A stretch of 64,000 bases of DNA from Bolinopsis microptera. Its lineage: Eukaryota > Ctenophora > Tentaculata > Lobata > Bolinopsidae. Location: positions 372,001-436,000 of the forward strand of contig NC_087082.1 in assembly GCF_026151205.1 (NCBI RefSeq), in the 5' to 3' direction. Below are positions 24,745 to 36,700 of this stretch, one piece after another. Both the position numbers and the translations under genes were made by a program. Position 1 is the first letter of the stretch; every line of letters starts with the position of its first letter. The notes beneath the pieces are model-generated. The model did no database searches. It was not told where the DNA came from and worked only from the letters and a program-made list of their open reading frames with translations.

Positions 24745-27700
24745 ATGGACATCAGAAGCTTCTTTGGCAAACAATCATCTGGCAAACCAGCACCTAGTAA
24801 AGAAACTAGCCGCCCAAAAAAGAAGCGATTGGTGATCTCTGATTCTGACGATGATGACATTATTGAACTTCCTGTTAAGTAAGTTGAATTAAATTTAGGG
24901 TTTGACTATATCGAAAGGATACAGCTACAGTCTCATCGTACAACTAGTGAATGAATTGAAATTGCAAGTAATGACTCTTTAATTAATTTTTGAATTTTCA
25001 GGAAACAGAAAACAGGGCCATCCATTTCAAAGTTTAGCTCTCCTGAAGTTAAGAAGAAAGCAGCTGCTCCAATAGACTTCTTTGGTTCCTCGAAGGTCAA
25101 AAAAGACCCAAAGCCAGTTGTAAAAAAGGTTGACAGGCCATCAAATAATATCACAGAAAATGATATCTCAGCTATAGATATTGACGATTTCTCGGATTGA
25201 AGATCCTTCATTTAAGAAAACTTTGGATACATTAGACAAGAAGAAACAGAAGGTCAGTTTGATTTTTTTATTGGTACAATCTCAAATTCGGCCAATTTAA
25301 TTATGACCTAAATCAATTATTGCAAGTTATATTTATAAACAATTTCAGAATACAAGGAAGAGACCTTATAACTTTAGAACCATTTCAGCTATAGTCTTTT
25401 AATTAAGTGAGTGCTCTTTTAATCACACAATAGTTCTCCAAAGCATTGACTCACTATATCGCAAACAAGTACATGTTGTGTGCAATTCAACAGTTCTTAA
25501 GTGAGCTACTGAGCTTATTTCGTAATATTAAATAGGTATTTATGTGATGTTATTAGTGTTTTTGTCAGGAGAACGTTACGCCTGGAACATCACCGAAGGT
25601 GTCAGAAAGTTTAGCAGAGAAACTGTCACAGAAAAAGAAAGTAATGAGTTGGAAAGAAAAGATTGGTCAGCCGGAGAAAAAGTCCAGTACAGAAGAAGAC
25701 CCAGTAACACCTAGTAGAAAACGACCAAGATCTGATGAGGTAGAACAACATCGTTAGTTTTACCTTATATCTGATGAATAGTATACAAGATATCCTGCAA
25801 CCCTATGCATATTCTTAAATTGTCACTATTGTACTACTGTGTATTGTACTACTGATTAATCTATTAATAATTTACATTTCTAGAGACCGAAATCGAAAAG
25901 TGATGAGAAAACTTTGGGAAAAGTATCAAATGAGGGTGAAATTAGTGCTGACAAAAATGAAGATACAGTACAAAGTAAAGCAAACAGTTCCGGGTACTGG
26001 CAATATAAAAACAGAGAGGGACCCAAAAATCTGGGCAGCAAGGAAATACCTGAGGTAAGGTTGTATAACATCCAGCCCTCTATTTCAACCGTCCATTTCA
26101 ACCGTCCACTTCAATCCTCTATTTCAACCCCCCACTTCAATTCTCCACTTCAATCCTCTATTTCAAACTCCTATTTCAACCCTCCAATTCAACCCTCCAC
26201 TTCAATCCTCTATTTCAACCTCCTATTTCAACCCCCCACTTCAACCCTCTAGCTTTATTTCAACCCTCCACTTCAACCCTCCAATTCAATCCTCTGTTTC
26301 AATCCTCTATTTCAATCCTCCACTTCAATCCTCCACTTCAATCCTCTATTTCAACCTCCTATTTCAACCCTCTGTTTCAATCCTCTATTTCAATCCTCCA
26401 CTTCAATCCTCCACTTCAACCTCCTATTTCAACCCTCTGTTTCAATCCTCTATTTCAACCCTCCACTTCAATCCTCTATTTCAATCTCCTATTTCAACCC
26501 TCTGTTTCAACCTCCTATTTCAATCCTCCACTTCAATCCTCCACTTCAATCCTCCACTTCAACCTCCTATTTCAACCCTCTGTTTCAACCCTCCAATTCA
26601 ACCCTCCACTTCAATCCTCTATGTCAACCTCCTATTTCAACCCTCTGTTTCAATCCTCTATTTCAACCCTCCACTTCAATCCTCTATTTCAATCTCCTAT
26701 TTCAACCCTCTGTTTCAATCCTCTATTTCAATCCTCCACTTCAATCCTCCACTTCAATCCTCCACTTCAACCTCCTATTTCAACCCTCTGTTTCAACCCT
26801 CCACTTCAACCCTCCACTTCAATCCTCTATGTCAACCTCCTATTTCAACCCTCTGTTTCAATCCTCTATTTCAATCCTCCACTTCAATCCTCCACTTCAA
26901 CCTCCTATTTCAACCCTCTGTTTCAACCCTCCACTTCAACCCTCCACTTCAATCCTCTATTTCAACCTCCTATTTCAACCCTCTGTTTCAATCCTCTATT
27001 TCAATCCTCCACTTCAACCCCCCACTTCAACCCTCTAGCTCTATTTCAACCCTCCACTTTAACCCTCCACTTCAATCCTCTATTTCAACCTCCTATTTCA
27101 ACCCTCTGTTTCAATCCTCTATTTCAATCCTCCACTTCAATCCTCTATTTCAACCTCCTATTTCAACCCTATGTTTCAATCCTCTATTTCAATCCTCCAC
27201 TTCAATCCTCCACTTCAACCTCCTATTTCAACCCTCTGTTTCAATCCTCTATTTCAATCCTCCACTTCAATCCTCCACTTCAACCTCCTATTTCAACCCT
27301 CTGTTTCAACCCTCCACTTCAACCCTCCACTTCAATCCTCTATGTCAACCTCCACTTCAACCCTCCACTTCAACCTCCTATTTCAACCCTCTGTTTCAAC
27401 CCTCCACTTAACCCTCTAGCTCTATTTCAACTCTCCACTTATACCCTCCACTTCAATCCTCTATTTCAACCTCCTATTTCAACCCTCTGTTTCAATCCTC
27501 TATTTCAATCCTCCACTTCAATCCTCCACTTCAACCTCCTATTTCAACCGTCCATTTCAACCGTCCACTTCAATCCTCTATTTCAACCCTCTAGCTCTAT
27601 TTCAACCCTCCACTTCAACCCTCCACTTCAACCCTCCACTTCAACCCCCCACTTAAACCCTCTAGCTCTATTTCAACCCTCCACTTCAACCCTCCACTTC

Positions 27701-30700
27701 AATCCTCTATTTCAACCTCCTATTTCAACCCTCTGTTTCAATCCTCTATTTCAACCGTCCACTTCAACCCTCTATTTCAATCCTCCACTTCAATCCTCCA
27801 CTTCAACCTCCTATTTCAACCCTCTGTTTCAATCCTCTATTTCAATCCTCCACTTCAATCCTCCACTTCAACCTCCTATTTCAACCCTCTGTTTCAACCC
27901 TCCACTTAACCCTCTAGCTCTATTTCAACTCTCCACTTATACCCTCCACTTCAATCCTCTATTTCAACCTCCTATTTCAACCCTCTGTTTCAATCCTCTA
28001 TTTCAATCCTCCACTTCAATCCTCCACTTCAACCTCCTATTTCAACCGTCCATTTCAACCGTCCACTTCAATCCTCTATTTCAACCCTCTAGCTCTATTT
28101 CAACCCTCCACTTCAACCCTCCACTTCAACCCTCCACTTCAACCCCCCACTTAAACCCTCTAGCTCTATTTCAACCCTCCACTTCAACCCTCCACTTCAA
28201 TCCTCTATTTCAACCTCCTATTTCAACCCTCTGTTTCAACCCTCCACTTCAACCCTCCACTTCAACCCTCTATTTCAATCCTCCACTTCAATCCTCCACT
28301 TCAACCTCCTATTTCAACCCTCTGTTTCAATCCTCTATTTCAATCCTCCACTTCAATCCTCCACTTCAACCTCCTATTTCAACCCTCTGTTTCAACCCTC
28401 CACTTAACCCTCTAGCTCTATTTCAACTCTCCACTTATACCCTCCACTTCAATCCTCTATTTCAACCTCCTATTTCAACCCTCTGTTTCAATCCTCTATT
28501 TCAATCCTCCACTTCAATCCTCCACTTCAACCTCCTATTTCAACCGTCCATTTCAACCGTCCACTTCAATCCTCTATTTCAACCCTCTAGCTCTATTTCA
28601 ACCCTCCACTTCAACCCTCCACTTCAACCCTCCACTTCAACCCCCCACTTAAACCCTCTAGCTCTATTTCAACCCTCCACTTCAACCCTCCACTTCAATC
28701 CTCTATTTCAACCTCCTATTTCAACCCTCTGTTTCAATCCTCTATTTCAACCGTCCATTTCAACCGTCCACTTCAATCCTCTATTTCAACCCTCCACTTC
28801 AACCCTCCACTTCAACCCCCCACTTCAACCCTCTAGCTCTATTTCAACCCTCCACTTCAACCCTCCACTTCAATCCTCTATTTCAACCTCCTATTTCAAC
28901 CCTCTAGTCTGTTTCAATCCTCTATTTCAATCCTCCACTTCAATCCTCCACTTCAACCTCCTATTTCAACCGTCCATTTCAACCGTCCACTTCAATCCTC
29001 TATTTCAATCCTCCACTTCAATTCTCCACTTCAACCCTCTAGCTCTATTTCAACCCTCCACTTCAACCCTCCACTTCAATCCTCTATTTCAACCGTCCAT
29101 TTCAACCGTCCACTTCAATCCTCTATTTCAACCCTCCACTTCAACCCTCTATTTCAATCCTCCACTTCAACCCTCTGTTTCAACCTCCTATTTCAACCCT
29201 CCACTTCAACCCTCCACTTCAACCCTCTATTTCAACCCTCTATTTCAACCTCCTATTTCAACCTCCTATTTCAACCCTCTGTTTCAACCCTCCACTTCAA
29301 CCCTCTAGCTCTATTTCAACCCTCCACTTCAACCCTCCACTTCAATCCTCTATTTCAACCTCCTATTTCAACCCTCTAGTCTGTTTCAATCCTCTATTTC
29401 AATCCTCCACTTCAATCCTCCACTTCAACCTCCTATTTCAACCGTCCATTTCAACCGTCCACTTCAATCCTCTATTTCAACCCCCCACTTCAATTCTCCA
29501 CTTCAACCCTCTAGCTCTATTTCAACCCTCCACTTCAACCCTCCACTTCAATCCTCTATTTCAACCCTCTAGCTCTATTTCAACCCTCCACTTCAACCCT
29601 CCACTTCAATCCTCTATTTCAACCTCCTATTTCAACCCTCTGTTTCAACCCTCTGTTTTAATCTTCTATTTCAACCCTCTGTTTCAACCCTCCACTTCAA
29701 CCCTCCACTTCAATCCTCTATTTCAACCTCCTATTTCAACCCTCCACTTCAACCTTCCACTTCAACCCTCTATTTCAATCCTCCACTTCAACTCTCCACT
29801 TCAATCCTCCACTTCAACTCTCCACTTCAATCCTCTATTTCAACCCTCCACTTCAACCCTCCACTTCAATCCTCTATTTCAATCCTCTATTTCAACCCTC
29901 TAGCTCTATTTCAACCCTCCACTTCAACCCTCCACTTCAACCCCCCACTTCAACCCTCTAGCTCTATTTCAACCCTCCACTTCAAACCTCCACTTCAATC
30001 CTCTATTTCAACCTCCCATTTCAACCCTCTGTTTCAACCCTCCACTTCAACCCTCCACTTCAACCCTCCACTTCAAACCTCCACTTCAATCCTCTATTTC
30101 AACCTCCCATTTCAACCCTCTGTTTCAATCTTCTATTTCAACCCTCCACTTCAATGCTCTATTTCAACCTCCCATTTCAACCCTCTGTTTCAATCTTCTA
30201 TTTCAACCCTCTGTTTCAACCCTCCACTTCAACCCTCCACTTCAAACCTCCACTTCAATCCTCTATTTCAACCTCCCATTTCAACCCTCTGTTTCAATCT
30301 TCTATTTCAACCCTCTGTTTCAACCCTCCACTTCAACCCTCCACTTCAATGCTCTATTTCAACCTCCCATTTCAACCCTCTATTTCAACCCTCCACTTCA
30401 ACCCTCCACTTCAACCCTCCAATTATAACTATACTCATTACTCAATACGAGTATGTACTGCATTCTAAATCCTAACCTTTCCAGGGAGCACCCAACTGTT
30501 TGGAGGGATTAACGTTTGTGATATCAGGAGTGTTGGATAGTATCGAGCGGGACGAGGCTACCAATATGGTAAAGAAATACGGTGGCAGAGTCACATCTGC
30601 TGTCAGCAAGAAAACTAACTATCTGGTGAGTTTGTGGTATTCTGAATTTACTCAATCGTGTCTTGAGTTATCTTACCAAATTGAGAAATTCTGCGCCAAA

Positions 30701-33700
30701 ATGTTTCTGTCCAGTAAAGATTATAATCATATCAGAAAATGTGCTACCAGTAGCGATATGTGCTACCAGTAGCGATATGTGCTACCAGTAGCGATATGTG
30801 CTACCAGTAGCGATATGTGCTACCAGTAGCGATATGTGCTACCGATAGCGATATGTGCTACCAGTAGCGATATGTGCTACCAGTAGCGATATGTGCTACC
30901 AGTAGCGATATGTGCTACCAGTAGCGATATGTGCTACCAGTAGCGATATGTGCTACCAGTAGCGATATGTGCTATTGATTTAATTTATTATTAGTTGAAG
31001 GGTGACGGTGTCGGTGCTAAGAAGCTGGAAACAGCTGAGAAGTTCAACACAACACAGATTAACGAAGATGGATTCCTGGATCTGATTCGCTCTAAACCTG
31101 CAAAGAAGAGTTCCTATGACATTAAGGTTAAGAACTATTAGTACTGCAATAGTAAAGATACGACTTTGTGATGAATATTTGAAAATATATTTACAGGGTG
31201 GGCCAAAAGTCACAGGGCATACGTTGGCCTTAATAGCTCAGTCACTGAGTGCCCAATTGAAATAATTCTTTCTGGTATGACTTACTACCACCACTGGTTC
31301 GAGGAATTTGTCAAATCGAAAAATATTCGATTCATTTAAAAAAAATGAAGGTTAATTTTTGCATTTATTTGATAGTTTGGATAGTCGGATCGAGCTAAAT
31401 TTTATTGAATTGTGTTTGGCCATTCGAATTACGTTTGTCCTGAAAGAATTAGAACTGTAGCTTCTCAGATGACCGAGATATGAAGCATAACGAGTTTATT
31501 CATTACGTGTGATCAGGTGATTGGTTTACCTAATCACGCGTGGTCTAATATATTAGAATTTTCAAATTTTGAAGACGGAATCCTCGAACCAGTAAGTACA
31601 GTATGCCATCTGCAAAGCAACAGCTCTCAAATATAAAACACGGCGGAGCTATTAAGGTCAACGTATGCCCACTGACTTTTGGCCCACCCTGTATATATAT
31701 ATAAACGTGTTTATTTTTTGAGTGCAATGTCTGTAGATGCTCATCTAAATACCAAGTTTCACCGTTTATGCGGGGGGGGGGGGGGGGGGGGGGGGGGGGG
31801 AGTTTTTATGCCAGCATGTTCTATTTCAGGTTGAACAAGAAGCAGCTCAAGAATTGAAGAAAAAACCGAAAACTGAAATCATCAAACCAGAAGTGAAACG
31901 TGAACCTCTTACCACTGCAACTGCTAAATCACATTCTGAGAAACATGACGTAAAGAAAGAGAGTATAAACACTGAAACAAAAATAAAAACAGAACTCCTC
32001 AAACCTTCAACTGATTCTGTGAAAATGTCGTCGGGTAAATATCAACCGGAGTATCACCTCAAATTATTGCATGTACAGTAAAAAGAGTAAAACCCCGATT
32101 TACCGCGCCCCGATTTACCGCAAACCCTGATTTACCGCGGCGAATTATGATATACACGGTAGTTTGTGTATGAACCGATAAGAAGTATAAAATATGTTAC
32201 TTGACTGTTAGATTAATAAGTTGATATGATTTATTATCATGATCAGCTGGTACGATAAGCTGGACGGAGAAATACAGACCGACTAGAGTTAAGGATATCA
32301 TTGGACAGCAAGGGGCTAAGAGTAATGTCAACAAACTCTTGAAGTGGCTCAAGGTTCATCTTTACATCTCTGTTATCTTTATCTTCAGATAATGTTCCTA
32401 TTATGTTGTTACAACAGATGTATAATTCAGAGAACAAGCGAATTAGCTGTAAAGGCTTTCTATATCAACTTTTCTCCTTTTCAGAATTGGGAAGGATGGA
32501 ATAAGCCGAGAGTAAAGGCTCCCTTCAACAAAGAGGAAGGTTGTCATCTGAAAGCAGCTCTGTTATCTGGTCCTCCAGGTTTAGGGAAGACTACATCCGC
32601 CACCGTATGCTCCAAGGTATGTATTAAGGGGGGGGGGGGGTTCACCTTGACCAACAAACTAGAACCGGTGATAGAACTTTTAAGGGGGTCCCGGACCCCA
32701 ACCGCCAAACGGTGCCCGCGGGGCAGCCACATCCATATTTGGTCCAAATTAGGCCCAATTTAGCCAAATACCCTGAACATGCATGCCCAAAACCCAGATT
32801 TCGCATGTCCAATCTTAATGAAAATTTTAAACTAATTACAACACTAAAAATCTATTACATTTATTGAGGACGTAACAGAACTTTGACTTAATTTTGTATG
32901 TAGTTGGAGGAGTCCTAACTCTCCTCACGTCCGTAAATGGGGTTTTCTTTGTATCATTTACGAGTTCAGGAGACCACTAGCTACAAGTAGAGCACCTAAA
33001 ATCTGGGTTTTGGGCATGTTCAGGGTATTTGGCTAAATTGGGCTTAATTTGGACCAAATATGGGCGTGGCTGCCCCGCGGGCACCGTTTGGCGGTTGGGG
33101 TCCGGGACCCGCTCAAAAGTTCGGTCACCGGTCGTAGTTTGTTGGTCAACTGCTATCTCAAAACCAAGTTTCACAACAAAATTAGGGTGAACTCCCCTTT
33201 AATCGTGTGCCAGGTCGTGGCACATTATTTTGAGCACATGTTTGCTGGCCTGGCTGGAATGCGCGGTGTCTTTTTGTGGAAATTTTTCCCGCGCTCATGA
33301 TGTTGAGCGCGCGTATTTTCATATTAATTTAACTTTAATTTCACTCGCTTGATCGTTTGCCAGTTGGGCGTTCGCTCTCCTATAATCGGATAAAAGGTAT
33401 CAGTGATCAGTGTAGTCTGGACTTCCCAGTGATCACTATGTCATATACTGACTATTTATAAGTACCATTACACTAAGATGAATATTGAGTGTTATGGAGA
33501 TGCACCAGGAGAACTCTCAAACAATATTTATAATTAATATCACGTTTTAATACTCTTTGAGCTGTAAACACTATATATGTTCAAATTTTATGTTAACTGC
33601 TTAATCAAATCACTAAACGGTAGACCAGTGACCAAATACAATCATACTAAAAAATATCAATCATACTCTAATATAAATATCTTAGATCAATATCTTGGTC

Positions 33701-36700
33701 AATATCTTGGTCAATATCTTGGTCAATATCTTGATTGACTACTTAAACCATATCCTATTTTCTTTGACAAAAGTAAAAGAAGTTCTGGAGAACCCGGGCA
33801 TTGATCCCGGTACCTCTCACATGCTAAGCGAGCGCTCTACCATTTGAGCTAGTCCCCCGATACAGTTTCGAGAAATCACTTGGTAAAATTCAAATTAATA
33901 GAAGTCTCTTGATTGCAAAAAAAAGTCTCCACGGAATATAATTTGGATTTTATTAATATGTAAACATTCCCAATCATATTTGAATTATGACAATTGATTA
34001 CCTTACACTACATCGGGGGACTAGCTCAAATGGTAGAGCGCTCGCTTAGCATGTGAGAGGTACCGGGATCAATGCCCGGGTTCTCCAGAACTTCTTTTAT
34101 TGCTTTCTAAACATTCCTAATAAAATTACATTCTTGGTAATAGATGTGGACAGTAAATGAGAACATTTTGGTTTCTCTACCCTGGATTAATCAAAGTTAA
34201 CATGCTACAAAAGGCGCAAAACAAGTTTCGCACCATATATGGTATGTTGATTGTTATTCATCTATGGTACAGATTACAGAAACCAACATTTTTTGTTTTT
34301 TTCGCCTCCGCAAGATTTTCATACTTCAGAACATAAACAGATAATTACAAAGCAGTTTTTATGGGACAAAAGGCGGATTCGCCTGCTTTAAAAACATCCC
34401 CAACCGAATTTTCTTCTCGAGCATCGATTCGCATTTCTTACATCGGGGGACTAGCTCAAATGGTAGAGCGCTCGCTTAGCATGTGAGAGGTACCGGGATC
34501 AATGCCCGGGTTCTCCAGAACTTCTTTTATTGCTTGTTCTGTGTAATTGACACTTCAAGTGTCACACTTGTAGTCCAAAATGACAGATAGACATACAAAC
34601 GTACATATAGTACCGCCAGGATATAGACGACAGAGAGACGACATAATAAGACGACATACATACTACCATACATACTGTACAGTACATAGCTACATACATA
34701 CAACAACATATTCATATATGGACTCCAGATTAAACTCTGACCCTCGCCCCTTCTCATCGAACCAAAGATCAAAGCTAATCCTAAAACTCCCCCCATCCCA
34801 AACTTAACCCAAAATGATCTCGAGAAACCCAAAACTTACCTAGTGGACCCCCCCCCTCCACAACACCCACGCCAGCCAACACTCGTACGTGCGCCTACCG
34901 GAACAGTGCTTCCGCCGTATACCACATGACCCTGTACCAGTGGCGTAACGTAACCACTGTACCGGTACAGTGGCGTAACGTTACACTGTACCGGTACAGT
35001 GGCGTAACGTTACCACTGTACCGGTACAATGGTGTAACGTAACCACTGTACCGGTACAATGGTGTAACGTAACCACTGTACCGGTACAGTGGCGTAACGT
35101 TACCACTGTACCGGTACAGTGGCGTAACGTTACCACTGTACCGGTACAGTGGCGTAACGTAACCACTGTACCGGTACAGTGCAAGTGGCGTAACGTTACC
35201 ACTGTACCGGTACAGTGGCGTAACGTTACCACTGTACCGGTACAGTGGCGTAACGTAACCACTGTACCGGTACAGTGGCGTAACGTTACCACTGTACCGG
35301 TACAGTGGCGTAACGTTACCACTGTACCGGTACAATGGTGTAACGTAACCACTGTACCGGTACAATGGTGTAACGTAACCACTGTACCGGTACAGTGGCG
35401 TAACGTTACCACTGTACCGGTACAGTGGCGTAACGTTACCACTGTACCGGTACAATGGTGTAACGTAACCACTGTACCGGTACAGTGGCGTAACGTTACC
35501 ACTGTACCGGTACAGTGGCGTAACGTTACCACTGTACCGGTACAATGGTGTAACGTAACCACTGTACCGGTACAGTGGCGTAACGTTACCACTGTACCGG
35601 TACAGTGGCGTAACGTTACCACTGTACCAGTACAGTGGCGTAACGTTACCACTGTACCGGTACAGTGGCGTAACGTTACCACTGTACCGTTACAGTGGCG
35701 TAACGTTACCACTGTACCGGTACAGTGGCGTAACGTTACCACTGTACCGGTACAGTGACGTAACGTTACCACTGTACCGGTAGTACTTATAATAAAATAT
35801 TTCTCGCTATTGTACAGAAGTTGGATTTTGTAGCGTAACTGTAATGTTAGAAACATCCCAAATTTAGAAAAATTTTCAGAATCGATTCGCTTTTCACACA
35901 TCGGGGGACTAGCTCAAGTGGTAGAGCGCTCGCTTAGCATGTGAGAGGTACCGGGCTCATTGGATCAATGCCCGGGTTCTCCAACTTTTTTGCATTTATA
36001 GGTTTTCGCTGATATTTCTCATTTATAGTTTATGTTATATATGGGAATGAGGTAGTTGTCTGTTCACAGATCGCCCTCTAAACTTACAAGGAAATATTTC
36101 CTGTAGATTCTCGGTATAAAAGCAACATTTGACATAGCACAGTGTGGAGTGAGCTATGTGCCCATCCTTGGACAACCCGGTGGATGTCCTTGCTGTACGG
36201 CAGTGTTAAACAAGGAACTGAAACCGAGGGGTTCCGTTCAGGCCCGTCACACTTTGTTTCTGTCTAGTTCTAATGTACCGTCACAATAGTGACTTTGATA
36301 TGTGGGTAAATATATTTATAGTTTATGTTATATATGGGTGAACATATTTATAGTTTATGTAAGGTGTTATTTAATATTTTCTCAGGAACTAGGATTTAGC
36401 TACTTGGAGCTGAATGCGAGCGATGCGAGAAGCAAGAAGTCCATCAAAGAGCACGTGGCTGAAGTTCTCAACAATCATACTATTCGTGGACTTACTGAAA
36501 GAGGTTGCTACCAACTTTTCAACTTTATTGCCCGTGTCAAAGATAAGTATGTCGTTCTTAGACTGATCTTTAATTGGCGTCTAAAAGAACAGTAACCCCC
36601 TCCCTCCCCCATATCCCCCTCCCTCCCCCCATATCCCCCCCTCCCCCATATCCCCCCCCTCCCCCATATCCCCCCTCCCCCATATCCCCCCCCTCCCCCC

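Noticed and set aside
26621-29308. 895-codon open frame
   Set aside because: It lies wholly within the 14-bp array in RFC1 intron 4 and stays open only because of the unit sequence and a 498-bp period divisible by three.
32344-32484. RFC1 open frame extended upstream of exon 9 through 32344-32484
   Set aside because: Exon 8 ends at a good GT donor after KWLK and exon 9 begins after TTTTCAG. The intervening translation is not RFC1-like.
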